Shown here piece after piece: positions 10,271 to 20,283 of a stretch of DNA of 64,000 nucleotides (the stretch's first letter is position 1; every line of letters starts with the position of its first letter). A program made the position numbers and the translations under genes. The notes under the pieces were generated by a model, which was not told the DNA's origin, did not search any database, and saw only the letters and a list, made by a program, of their open reading frames with translations. The stretch is from the NCBI GenBank assembly GCA_035048495.1, contig CM068541.1, forward strand, positions 5,463,929-5,527,928. The letters run 5' to 3'. The DNA comes from Euptelea pleiosperma. Lineage: Eukaryota; Streptophyta; Magnoliopsida; Ranunculales; Eupteleaceae.

Positions 10271-10400
10271 GGAGGGGGGGTGCTCAGGAGACTCTTGGAG
10301 TTCTACGGATATTCTTGAATGCGGAGAAGGAGCTAGAGTTCCAACGAAACTATAGAATGCATTAATGGATATCGTAAATGTAGCAGCATCTTTATGAGCT

Positions 10401-10407
10401 ATATATA
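10401..10407 (+). promoter_or_regulatory. TATA box of the mini F-box gene
   Basis: TATATAG stands about 60 bp before the ATG at 10464, followed by a three-fold CAGACTG repeat. Position and sequence fit a plant core promoter, so the truncated gene may still be transcribed. Confidence 0.55.
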
Positions 10408-10463
10408 GTGCAGACTGCAGACTGCAGACTGGACTGTAAAAAGTAGAGAGAGACAGAGAGAAG

Positions 10464-10880
10464 ATGGAGAAGCTAGCACAAGATATGATTTTCGACATAC
10501 TTTCAAGATTACCCATCAAGTCCCTCTTACGGTGCAAGTGTGTTTGCAAGACCTGGTGCAACATGGTACGTGACTCTCGTCTAGCTGACATGCACCTGAA
10601 CCGAGCAGCAAAAATTTGGAAGAATGACATGTTAGCTGACGGTCGTATTGCTGATGCGGTACGTGACATGCTCGACACAGAATGCATTACTCAACCTCTG
10701 TATATTCGGAAGAATGGCCAAATTGTTTTCAAGCTTAAAAGACGACTGCTTCGTTACGATCCAGAAAGCCAAAGGTTTGATGACGATGATGCGATTATGG
10801 TTTGGACTTGGAGTGACACACTTTTTCGGGAATTCTTACTTAATTTCGAAGAATGGAAGGTCAATTCTAATATGTTTTAA
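10464..10880 (+). CDS. Mini F-box protein with most of the FBA domain deleted
   Basis: A 138-aa ORF. The F-box is complete at residues 1-50 (MEKLAQDMIFDILSRLPIKS, CKCVCKTWCNMV, DSRLADMHLNRA). After residue 50 the sequence jumps to the end of a normal FBA protein: YIRKNGQIVFKL, RLLRYDPESQRF. The whole central region (VGSCNGLL, NPxT, GFGF, TLGTDSWR, LHWxT, WVMKDY) is absent. A repeated RxADxxxxxxM pattern around 44-72 suggests a small local duplication at the junction. The last 25 residues (WTWSDTLFREFLLNF) are not family-like. A TATA box sits 60 bp upstream and no stop interrupts the frame. It could be a dying gene or a short SKP1-binding protein without substrate domain, which by analogy might compete with full-length F-box proteins; that is inference. 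Confidence 0.7.
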   Translation: MEKLAQDMIFDILSRLPIKSLLRCKCVCKTWCNMVRDSRLADMHLNRAAKIWKNDMLADGRIADAVRDMLDTECITQPLYIRKNGQIVFKLKRRLLRYDPESQRFDDDDAIMVWTWSDTLFREFLLNFEEWKVNSNMF

Positions 10881-11019
10881 CTTTTAACCGTGTTTACTGT
10901 TTTACCCATCAAGTCTTACCCCTTGTTTTGTTAACACCTTAACATGCACCATCCACTGATCAATCTCCTTGTTCCATCCTTCAACGTTATCCATCGGTCA
11001 AGATAATTGACCATCATCG

Positions 11020-11230
11020 AGATTTTCATAGCATACAAATATCGAATGGCTGTTGACAATAGGTCACAGGATAATAAGATCTCAGCCCTTCTTTATCAAG
11101 CCTATAAGAGGGGGAGACAACTTCCCTGTTTGGTGCCCCCCCCCCCCCCCCACAGTTGGGGATAAGATCTCGGCCATCCTTTATTAAGTCGGACAAGAGG
11201 GGGAGGGGAGACAACTTCCCTGTTTTGTAA
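11020..11230. repeat. Family-I repeat with internal direct repeat and poly(C)
   Basis: AAGAGGGGGAGACAACTTCC occurs twice, separated by a C-homopolymer at about 11138-11151. Each half also has GATAATAAGATCTC or GATAAGATCTCGGCC. The complement of this pattern (CTTCACAAAGGATGGCCGAG, GATCTTATCCCCC) recurs at 50990-51200 in a pirin intron, defining a dispersed family. Confidence 0.6.
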
Positions 11231-11705
11231 TATAGATATTAAAAAGGTCATTTTTAGTTAAAAAATCAATTTTCCCGCGAGGTGATCAAATTTTTGTGAA
11301 AATATTTAATCAAGGGGCGAAGTGGTCAAATATTTTCCATCCACGGCGGGAAAATTCGTGGGCCTGGTTAACTATTTAGTCCGAACAAATGCGTGTCAAA
11401 CACATTCTGCTAAATATTAGTGCACACAAATATTTTATTTTCCCTCCGGGATATGGCTTACCAAACAGGCCCTAATGGAATCTCTCTAAGAAGAATCACT
11501 CTTCACAAAACTAGAATCTCATGCACCCACTGAACAACTTCTAATTTCTCAAATAAACAAATCCTTATTACACAAATTACTAAAAGATATTGGTACATGG
11601 GCTTTGATTTTGGGCTTCGATTAGGTCCACTGTGTGTGAGATCTCTTGGGCCCGTGGTCCTTCGCTCTACATCAATAAGAAGGACAATGTTAATGGTCAG
11701 CTTGT

Positions 11706-11776
11706 GAAAATGGGTTTCCAACCCAGGTTGTTGTATCAACACTCATAGACCTTACCAACTTAGCAAGCTGGCAATG
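11706..11776 (-). mobile_element. SINE head (tRNA-derived)
   Basis: On the minus strand: CCAGCTTGCTAAGTTGGTAA (box A-like) and 35-40 nt further CCTGGGTTGGAAACCC (box B-like). It resembles the better preserved SINE at 28363-28488. Tail and target duplication were not found. Confidence 0.5.
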
Positions 11777-12042
11777 GAAAATACGCTGCCGCCAGTCATA
11801 AAATATTTTTGTGCTTGATTTCGTCATGGGAAATGATAGCATCATCCTTAGGATGATAATGTACGACCAGCGTCATCCTAAGGTCCACGTCCTTGGATGG
11901 ACGTTGAAATTCACGTGGAGGTCTTCGAGATTCATGACGTGGTCTTCGCGATCCATCTGGTGGGAATCCCAATGGCCAAAGCATTTTGGTTTTAGATCTA
12001 CAAGTACCAATTGATATTTCATTATCCTTCCCTATTTAAGAG

Positions 12043-12276
12043 AACTTGAGTTGCCAAAGTTTCCAAAACAGCCCCTTACATAATATTATCAATGGCAACT
12101 TTTGAAGGGTAGTTTAGTCTTTTAATAATTAATTTTGATATTGTAATTTGCTGTTATTAAGGGTAAGCAAATTATAATATTAAAATTAATTATTAAAAGA
12201 CTAAAATACCCTTCAAAAGTTGCCATTGATAATATTATGTAAGGGGCTGTTTTGGAAACATTGGCAACTCCAAGTT
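12043..12276. repeat. Long near-perfect palindrome (234 bp)
   Basis: Left arm AACTTGAGTTGCCAAAGTTT ... CCCTTACATAATATTATC ... AGTCTTTTAATAATTAATTT pairs with the right arm AAATTAATTATTAAAAGACT ... GATAATATTATGTAAGGGG ... TTGGCAACTCCAAGTT. The arms are about 105 nt with only a few mismatches and a loop of about 20 nt. No coding capacity and no convincing target duplication. Either a MITE or a transcribed hairpin. Confidence 0.85.
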
Positions 12277-12316
12277 GTAATGGTACATGAAGAACTTTTG
12301 TTTCATGTACCATTAC
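12277..12316. repeat. Small perfect hairpin beside the long palindrome
   Basis: GTAATGGTACATGAA and TTCATGTACCATTAC are perfect 15-nt complements around a 10-nt loop. It abuts the end of the 234-bp palindrome. Confidence 0.8.
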
Positions 12317-13329
12317 AAATGTTTCTTGATGCATAAATACCCAGTGTAAAATGGGTCCGGATCCGTGGACTCGGGCATGAATTCTAAGAATCCAACAGTG
12401 GTTTTGCTTTTGCAAAAGTGAATGCCAACTCAACACAATTAACCACCATTGGATTCTCGTCGTCAAAACCCAAGAACACAAGTGAACGTATGAGTTCACT
12501 ATTTGCAAGTCCACAGATCCCGACCTGTGTAAAAATTAGGTAGCGAATGTTAGGGACCATAGACATAGGACCACCATCTCATTAATTGACGCATCGACCA
12601 CCTTTTCGACTAGGAATAATCATGTTGCTTGATTGATAATACGTGCACGAGAGAGCGCCTTCTCCACTTTGTGCATCATCATTGTTGTCGCCGCCTTGGC
12701 CCAAATAATTGGGTTGGCAACATGAATCCTATTCCTCCCTTCAATTTATATGAAGAGCTCGACTTGACATGATTTTTAAAAAGGGTATCAACTTCACGAG
12801 CACTATAATATTCCTTTAAAGAATTTTGTGAACCACATGCAAAGCTACCTACCACTCACTATAAAGCATAAAACCCCACTTCATATTGCATTGCCTTTCC
12901 ACATAGTCTCTCTTTCTCTCTCTCTCTTTTTTTATTTTATTTTATTTTATGTAATCAATTTTAAAAATAAAAAATACTTGATTTATAGCGTTTAGGGTCA
13001 CATGAGATGCACGTGAAGAAGGCGCCTCTGGACCGAGAAGAACAAGAGGGTGTTCACTACACTCGAGCAAGCAACTAGGCTGCTAAACTGCTAGCCGAAG
13101 CAAGGTCCCAAGGCCGTCTCGATACAAGTTGAGGCCTAAGGCAAAACCTTTATATAAGGCCTTTTTTTTTTATATATTTTATATATTAATATATATATAT
13201 CGTATTAATTAAAAAAATTAAACTCTCTATATTATTGGAAATCTTTATATAACTATTATTGATAATCAAAAACTTTGGAAAAAATTTAGATGCAGGACTC
13301 CCGATGCAATTGATGCAGAGTATTCTCGT
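12317..13329. other. Intergenic, no gene seen
   Basis: AT-rich DNA. A TATA-like TATAAAGC at 12861 is followed by a CT-rich run near 12905, but no ORF of recognisable type follows. 13160-13265 is almost pure AT with a (TA) run. Confidence 0.4.
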
Positions 13330-13600
13330 GGCCCTACATGGATCATTTTTTGGGCCCAATGACTTCATGGATGTTCAGCCCAGTGGATAAATACTAAAGA
13401 TCAGCTTAATTGATGATTTCTAGCCATTGGATTTATTACCCAAAAAACATGCTTAATCCAATGGCTAGAATCATGTCCTAAAAAGTACTAAAATCTATGG
13501 CCAGAGATAATCGATCATGTTTTTAGTTTGTATATCCAATAAGAGGTGGGCTAAAAATCCATGTGGTGTTTGGGACCTGGGCTGGGGGCTTTCTCTCACC
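13330..13600. mobile_element. Family-L foldback MITE (relative of D)
   Basis: CATGGATGTTCAGCCCAGTG, AAGATCAGCTTAATTGATGA and TAGCCATTGGATT on the left are mirrored by AATCCAATGGCTAGA and a right arm ending GGGCTAAAAATCCATGTGG. The layout is like D but the arms differ and CACGTG is absent. Other L copies: 33820-34090, 34095-34690, 48335-48605. Confidence 0.65.
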
Positions 13601-14339
13601 AAGGGGCTTTAGGCAACTGCCTTCATGGCCTTAAAGTAGAGCCAGCCCTGAGCAAGGACCCCGCCGGCCGGCCAGAGCCATAGCTCACTCGAAACAGTAT
13701 TCCTACATGAAATTCGAACAGGCAATTAGCAGGGTGAATGTCGGCAGTCTAACGCCCATTAGATGGAATCTATATGATCCTAGATTGATCAGACGTGCGA
13801 GAACATCCTTATACAAACATCTTGTTTATGTTAGATGGGTTCTATGATCTAGATTGATCAGACGTGCTAGAACGTCTTATACAAACATCTTGTTTATGTG
13901 AAACTTACACAAGAGTTCTTACTCCCAACACTCAAGGAAATCAATACCTAATGCTAAAGTGCAGCGGGAGTGTTCACCCCACCAGCGCATATTTGGTTCC
14001 CTTCAAGATAGGCAATGCAAGTTGGATCAGTTGACCATTTCTATGCCCAACTGAATATGGACACAAACCCAACCACATGATTGCTTTTGTTGAACCATAC
14101 GATCCCTTCACCTTATAATTTTTGGTTCAAAACACTAACAATCACAAGTCCGTACATTCCACACTTTTAATGTTCTAAAATTCAAGTAATTCCACTTGAA
14201 ATAGAATATGGTAAGGAAAAAGTTCGAGTATAATTTGGATTTTTCATTAAAAAAATATTTAAATTTATCGTCAAAAAAATTAATAATTTTTTTTAAAAAT
14301 TCACTCTATCCCTACTCGCAGAGAATCTGTTCCTATCTC
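13601..14339. other. Intergenic, no gene seen
   Basis: A local direct repeat of about 65 bp (ATTGATCAGACGTGCGAGAA at 13785 and again, with changes, at 13852) is visible. No coding sequence recognised. Confidence 0.4.
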
Positions 14340-14520
14340 AACTGTGCAACCAGAGGCGGCTGGCAAAATAAAGTCGGCATCATCATTATCATCATCATCA
14401 TCATCACTCTCTCGCTCTGCCTGTGTAAGTCTCAACTGTGCTACTAACCAGAGGCGGCTGGCAAAATAAAGTCGGCATCATCATCATCATCATTTCTATC
14501 TCTCTCTCTGCCTGTGTAGT
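14340..14520. repeat. Two-copy tandem repeat with (ATC)n core
   Basis: Two units of about 95 bp, each containing ACCAGAGGCGGCTGGCAAAA followed by TAAAGTCGGCATCATCATC, a CTCTCT run and CTGCCTGTGTA. The internal (ATC)n differs in length between units. The palindromic CAGAGGCGGCTG piece is conserved in both. Confidence 0.75.
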
Positions 14521-14989
14521 GTTTTTAATCTACACTATGCGACTGGTCCCAAACCCGGAGAGGGGAGGAGGGTTACGTCAAGTTGAGAGCTGGTGTAAAT
14601 AACAAATAAAATAAAATATAAAAAAAATGATTTTTTTTAAACAAATTTATTTTTTGACTATATATGAATAATTGGGTTAATTCCCCAAATTGATGGAATT
14701 TTTTTTTAATTTTTTTTAATAGGCATCCGAATCTTTGAAATGGATGGTGATTTTTTCTTCTAAAATACGGTTACGTTTATATATGAGAAGTTAATGGAAT
14801 GATGGTACGAGTAACCCCTAATTCATAAAAAGATAGAACCCATCTGATTGGTTGGAAAAAGTGACAAAAGCCTGACATCATGGTTCATTGGTAATAGGAC
14901 ACTGCGTTGCAGCTGATCATTATATACAATTATACATCACGTTCCACTAATATTATGGCTCCATCCTGTTAGTTATGTTACATAAATAA

Positions 14990-15262
14990 TTCAATATTTC
15001 TAATTTCATGAAAAATTGATTTGAATTTGAAAGATCCAGACCATCGAAACGGATTGTTTTTTTAGTGATGATCATCATGGCAAGGACAATTCAATGTATG
15101 GTTAGATTGTCCAACATGATCTCCATGCGAAACCCACCATCGGGGGTTAATAAGAGCTCCATGACACGTAGAATTCAAGAATTTAGATGATGGTATGTAG
15201 AAAAACCATTTTTTTTTCGGGGTATCTCTATAGGAACACGGGCAATCGGAGATCGGTGGTAA
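14990..15262. mobile_element. Family-J element, copy 1
   Basis: Carries GAATTTGAAAGATCCAGACC, GATGATCATCATGGCAAGGA, CAATGTATGGTTAGATTGTC and CAACATGATCTCCATG, the same order seen at 16670-16865 and, in mirrored form, at 47128-47442. No coding capacity. It ends near the 3' end of the short ORF at 15278. Confidence 0.6.
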
Positions 15263-15277
15263 ATACATACATTTTTT

Positions 15278-15604
15278 CTACATTAAAATTACATACCGCA
15301 TGCTATCAGTAACCATAAGATGATTCATCTCGGAGATTCTAGTGAACTCACCAGATACCCATACCCCATCAGAACCATTGACATGAGGATGAGAGATGCA
15401 AGAAAGAAATGAGAGAGGAGCTTGAACGATGTTGCATATAATCGAGAACCCATTCCATCCATGCCGCCGTCTATCGTCTGCGTCATGATCGAATATAGGC
15501 AATTCAGCTCTATTTCCGGCTCCAAACATGTTTTCATCGGCAACCCGCGAAGTCTTCTTTATGTTCTGAAGGTTCCGCTTCACTGCGGCAAGCAGACGCC
15601 ACAT
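15278..15604 (-). CDS. Small plant-specific protein of unknown function (108 aa)
   Basis: The ORF begins MWRLLAAVKRNLQNIKKTSR and ends NHLMVTDSMRYVILM. It is less AT-rich than its surroundings, free of simple repeats, and has protein-like composition: a basic amphipathic N-terminus, an acidic middle (ELPIFDHDADD) and a conserved-looking block GWNGFSIICNIVQAPLSFLS, with HVNGSDGVWVSGEFTRISEM after it. I believe similar small unnamed proteins with this start and end exist in other plants, but that is recollection, not a search. No signal peptide is obvious; FSIICNIVQAPLSFLSC could associate with a membrane. A family-J repeat begins about 15 bp after the stop. Confidence rests on composition and the plausible family match. 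Confidence 0.55.
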   Translation of the reverse strand: MWRLLAAVKRNLQNIKKTSRVADENMFGAGNRAELPIFDHDADDRRRHGWNGFSIICNIVQAPLSFLSCISHPHVNGSDGVWVSGEFTRISEMNHLMVTDSMRYVILM

Positions 15605-16584
15605 CTTTTTCCGGCGATCGGATGAAATGGAAGAGATTCTTGCTAGAATTTCGACTAGGGGAGCATCTGGAATATGTGGAGGGATGATGGTTTAGGGTGC
15701 TGAAGCCCTTCCTTTCTATATGGCTTTTGATAATGGCAGGTGAGATAGTGGCAGTGGTGTTTATCACAAAGGTTTCGGGTGCTTTTTAAGGCCTTTGGCC
15801 CATTGTTTTCAAAATTTGTGGGGTCTACTACAGCACCATAGCCAGGCAAACCGGCCTAACTTTCGTGCCAATTTGCTAGTTGGTACTTGGGTTCAAACTT
15901 TGATAACCCGTTTCGCAACTGACCCACTAACCCGTTTCACATCAGACGTCGATTGTAGCATATTACTTATCAATCTGGACCGTCCAACAGTTGATGGATT
16001 GAATTTGGAAGCAGGAATAATATCTGTGTAGTCGACCGCATATCATTGGGAAAATGCTTATGACGATGACTTCTTTCTTCTAGACTGTTGTTTTATTATT
16101 CTTCGCCAACCAAAATAATAATTTTATTTTATTTTTTTTCTTTTTCTTGGCGAGCATTATTGATTGGATTGATTCTATCAACTAATCAGACTAAGATTTG
16201 GCCTAGGGCATCTATTAGATGGGACCCATCAACTAGAAACTTAGAGACAACACCTATAGCAATTTCTTTTAGCTTTGTATTCTTGAAAATTATTCGTAAA
16301 ATGCTCTTGACCAATCAACTCACTGATCTAACCATCTGATTAGATGGCTCACAACTTATATGCTCATATCTGTAGTTCAAAGTATCGGGTGATACCGAAA
16401 TGTTCTGCCTATATCGTTTCAATATTGTCCTTGGGCAGTCACTTGGCTACACGAAGATCGAACGATACTTCATCTTATGTGTAAATTTGTTCTAACATTT
16501 TGTTTTGGTTTCACAAAGTTTCGTACAAAACCGAACGAGATACATTCATGCTCATAGCTATAAGCTCGGCGCGAGTCATTAGCT

Positions 16585-16617
<33 letters not shown>

Positions 16618-16649
16618 TGTCTATACTGTGGAGATCATCCTGACAAAAA
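15605..16649. other. Intergenic; 5' flank of the small ORF, then (GA)n
   Basis: 15605-15800 should carry promoter and 5' UTR of the minus-strand ORF. Beyond that only short ORFs are seen. A (GA) microsatellite lies at 16591-16617. Confidence 0.4.
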
Positions 16650-16900
16650 AAAATCATTTGATTTTAAAATTTCTTAACTCATGAAAATTTGACTTGAATT
16701 TGAAAGATCCAGACCATTCAATTGAACCGTTACTTTAGGTCAAATTTTTATATAGTTAGCAATGTCGAAATGGACTCTTTTTTATGATTATGATCATCAT
16801 GGAAAGGACAATACAATGTATGGTCAGATTGCTCAACATGATCTCCACGTGTCAACTGATACTAAGCCCACACTTTTACAAAGCTCTTGAACAAGGACCA
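16650..16900. mobile_element. Family-J element, copy 2 (partial)
   Basis: TTGAATTTGAAAGATCCAGA, GATCATCATGGAAAGGACAA, TACAATGTATGGTCAGATTG and CAACATGATCTCCACGTGTC follow the order of the copy at 14990-15262. Confidence 0.6.
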
Positions 16901-16919
16901 ATGTACAATCAAGGTTTAA

Positions 16920-17215
16920 AAAACGGCTGTTATAACGAATTTGGACCTACCCCGTTACGTTATGGACCATTAAAACGCCAAGAAAATAACGTTATTTTCT
17001 GAAAAATTCTGTGAAAAAATGGCCTTTATTTTTGTTATTTTCTATTTTTTTTCCGTTATTTTCTATTTTTCAAATTTTAAAATTCAAAATTTGAATTTCA
17101 GCGCCATTTTTCTCATTTTTTTCCATTTTTGCCCCTGAGCATTTTTTCGTTGTAACTGAAAAATGGTAACGCCCCCAGTCCGTTGTACCGTTATAACGGT
17201 CCCTTTAAACCTTGG
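16920..17215. mobile_element. Family-E foldback element, copy 1
   Basis: Ends CAAGGTTTAAAAAACGG and GGTCCCTTTAAACCTTGG are inverted; GTTATAACG on the left answers CGTTATAACGG on the right. Flanks TGTACAAT and GGTACAAT match at 7 of 8 positions, fitting a hAT-type 8-bp target duplication. The centre is T-rich without coding capacity. Other copies: 17829-18128, 34127-34467, 49085-49465. Confidence 0.7.
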
Positions 17216-17828
17216 GGTACAATAACCCAATATTAAAGTAGTTGACCAAGAAACAATGGGTAGCAAAAACAAGTACATACATAAAAACCCATTTTTTTTT
17301 TCCAAAAAAACTACTTTAGGTTATTAAAGAGCTTAATTTATCAATATATAAAAACCCCACTTCACAAATCCAACTAAAATTATAATAAGATTGGAAAATG
17401 AATTTAAAAAAACTTTTCGATCATCTTCATCATCATCTTAACTTTTTTTTTTTTTTTTAATAATGAGTTTGTAGGAAGAGACTAGAAGAAGTGTGAGTGC
17501 AGCACCAGATCGACGACATGATTACAGCTCTAGCAAATAGTGTTAAAGGTTATTGGAGAACAGGATTAGATGGGGAGGGGGTCAAAGTCATATGTTCTTT
17601 CAAAGGCTGGTCAAGCACTAAGAGATTGTGATAAAGATTAGCAAAAAAAAATATCTGATTAAAAAATGTGGTATGCACGCGTGAGGTTGCATCTCCCACT
17701 ACTCGACAAGTCCATCAACCAGTGGAAAACAGTCTTTGCTCTATGTAAGGTTGAATAGAGAAATAATTAAGTTATATCCCAAACCATAGATTATGATCAT
17801 GATAGAACGCGTTATTTAGGTACACACA
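17216..17828. other. Intergenic between two E elements, no gene seen
   Basis: AT-rich sequence with a poly(T) run near 17445. No recognisable gene or element end. Confidence 0.4.
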
Positions 17829-18128
17829 CGGTTTAAAAGGGACCGTTATAACGGACGGGGCGTTACCGTTTTTTCCATCCGTTATAAAGGATTATAACGC
17901 ATGGGAAAAATTGAAAAAAATGGATCTAAAATTCAAATTTTCAGTAAATTTATAACAGAAAATAATGGAAATAACATGTATTTTTTTAACAGATTTTTGC
18001 ATAAAATAACGTCCGTTATTTAATGGCCATTGTAACGAAAATAGCGGCCGTTATTTTCTGAGCGTTAGAATGATACGGAACATAATGGGGGAGGTCCGTT
18101 TCCGTTATAACGGCCTTTATTTTTGTAA
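17829..18128. mobile_element. Family-E foldback element, copy 2
   Basis: Starts CGGTTTAAAAGGGACCGTTA with TAACGGACGGGGCGTTACCG and ends CCGTTTCCGTTATAACGGCC. It keeps the TTTCTGTTATTT and AAATTCAAATTTTCAG core type. No clear target duplication. Confidence 0.65.
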
Positions 18129-18239
18129 GTATTTAGGGCATGAAATGAAATGAGATGGATCTGATCCAACCTACTTTGAAGTTACTTTTGCGGGTTTGGA
18201 TCATTGAGATGTGATGCAAAGAAAGAAAAATTTCGCTGG

Positions 18240-18648
18240 CCGTCCCTGATGACCGCCCACAATATGAGACATGTGGCACATTTGTAGAGGATGCTGACCG
18301 TATGGATGTTTGGCCAATTCTAAGTGAACCTACAAATCAAAACTCGATCTGATAGTACTAGTTTTGCGCGGTTCATTCTATCTTTTGTACTGGATTTAAA
18401 AAAAATCGACTTCATTAGTGATTTCTAAGCGTCAGATTAGAGTCATTTTCAAGGGTTGATTTTAACCGCGGGAATTTGAGCATTATTGACAATTATTAGG
18501 GTACAGGGATCCAACGGTTTGAAATCAATAATCAGACTAATTTTTGGTTTGTAGACTATCTAGGGATTGGCCAAACATCCATTCAGTCAGCGTCCTCTAT
18601 AAGTCTGCCACGTGGCTCACAATGTGACCGGTCACCAAAGTTTTACTC
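18240..18648. mobile_element. Complete family-D MITE with internal 60-bp insertion
   Basis: Left part ATGACCGCCCACAATATGAG ... CTGACCGTATGGATGTTTGG; right part CCAAACATCCATTCAGTCAG ... TGCCACGTGGCTCACAATGT ... AAAGTTTTACTC. Compared with 9460-9863 it has an extra stretch around 18348-18405 (TACTAGTTTTGCGCGGTTCA). Confidence 0.75.
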
Positions 18649-18774
18649 ATCCAGTGGGTTGACCTACGAATTGCTATAGTCAACCCACTAGGCCATTAAG
18701 GTACTGGGTCTTTCTCCCATAATTGCCAAAAAAGTCAACATACTTTTATGGAATGGGACGACCCTCTCTCTCTC

Positions 18775-18950
18775 AGTAAAACTTCTGTCACAACAAAGTT
18801 GCAAATCACACAATTACAGCCAATGAGTTCTCGGCACGTACACCTCAAGGAAAAAGCAAATGTGTACGTTGCAAAGCACTTGTGTACGTGCCGAGAACTC
18901 ATTGGCTTGTGATTGAGTGATTTACAATTTGTTGTGATAGAAGTTTTACT
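18775..18950. mobile_element. Short near-perfect hairpin element, copy 2
   Basis: Nearly identical to 9117-9291: AGTAAAACTTCTGTCACAAC at the left end, GATAGAAGTTTTACT at the right, and GAGTTCTCGGCACGTACAC pairing with GTGTACGTGCCGAGAACTC. It is flanked on both sides by CTCTCTCTC, a 9-bp duplication or simply insertion into a microsatellite. Confidence 0.8.
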
Positions 18951-19374
18951 CTCTCTCTCTCTCATTTTTCTCCATAAAATCTTCTCTTCTTACGAAAATT
19001 ATTTTTAAAGCCAAACTTAGAAGATTTGATCATTAAAAGTTGGATTATATGCAATTTCCAAATCTAAAATTTGAATTATTTTTTTTTGGTAGGTTTATAA
19101 TTTATATATGAACAAATTAATAATCCTCATTTACTAAGCCACCATAGATTTACCATTTTTAGCTAAAACAAAATCAATCTAGGATTTTCTTTACTAATTA
19201 GATTTTTTTTTTCTACGTTCTCAACTTCCATAAACTAATATTAATGAATAATAATTAATCTCATTTTTCCATAAATAACTGAAATTTCTCTAACTTTTTT
19301 GGCTCTATTTTTTTAAATTTTAAAAATTTCAACCACATTATCTAGAGATAGATAAAGATAGAGATAGGGTTTCA

Positions 19375-19994
19375 ATTTGTACCCGTTTAACCGGAATTGA
19401 AAACACTGGTTCCAGTTCTACATTTTTGGGAACTGACTAAAAATGAACCGGATCTCGAACCGATTCATAGACTTATTCGCAAATTATACGTGAACTGTAC
19501 GAATTATTTGAACAACGTCCTATTCAAAGTTAATGAAAAATTCATGGATTTTTGAACATGATCGAATTATTCTTGAAAATTTCACGAACTTTTTCGAATT
19601 ATTCCCTGCATTATTTTGTTTTGAACATTAAAATTCATTTTATAAGACAAAAAAAATTGCTAATATTTTTTAACACGTTTTTAAATGATAAACCCAAATT
19701 GTACAAGAACATTTCCTGCACCACATTTTTGCCGCACTCCGAATTGCTAACTATGAACTGAATTGATAGTAACAATTCAGGCTCTGGGTAATTTGATATT
19801 GGAATCGAACTAATAAAAACCAGAACCAATATATAAATATAGTGTTAAAATTGTCATATTATCAAGATTGGAACTGATATACTCAGAAACAAACAATTAG
19901 TTCCGGAGAACCGGAACAGATAAGAATCGACAAAATTGATTCCGATTTTGAGTACGTTAGGAACCGAGCCGGGACCGACCCGTTGACATCCCTA
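19375..19994. mobile_element. hAT-like MITE of the GGTTCC type, old copy
   Basis: Left end TAGGGTTTCAATTTGTACCC and right end GACCCGTTGACATCCCTA are imperfect inverted repeats related to those at 42592 and 46296. Interior has AACACTGGTTCCAGTTC and AACCGGAACAG motifs. No clean target duplication remains. Confidence 0.6.
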
Positions 19995-20210
19995 AATATA
20001 GAGAGGGAGCAACTAATATAACGGAATGAAGCCTGAAAATATGGCAGATTACTAGATAAGGAGGGAAATCAAATGAAATACGAACTTAAATATGCCAACT
20101 TTCAAAAATGTGTCAAAGCAAGGAAGTGATTAAAACTTAAGAAACGAAAAAGAGTGAAGGGTTTGGTGGTGATTATCTCCCTCTAATTTACTATAAACTG
20201 ACCAAGAAAA

Positions 20211-20220
20211 ATATATAAAA
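20211..20220 (+). promoter_or_regulatory. TATA box of the polygalacturonase gene
   Basis: ATATATAAAA stands about 70 bp before the ATG at 20284, followed by a purine-rich leader (AAAGAGAGAGAAG). Position is typical for a plant core promoter. Confidence 0.6.
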
Positions 20221-20283
20221 GAGGGATTTTTGAGGAGAAAGAGAAGTGCAAGATCAATATAAAAAACAAAGAGAGAGAAGACG

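Larger units (their letters stand above)
10881..12042. other. Intergenic, repeat remnants only
   Basis: Holds the element at 11020-11230 and a tRNA-like SINE head near 11706-11776, both listed separately. 11340-11475 resembles the end of an unclassified transposon (ends in CCAAACAGGCCCTA). No protein-coding gene is seen. Confidence 0.5.
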
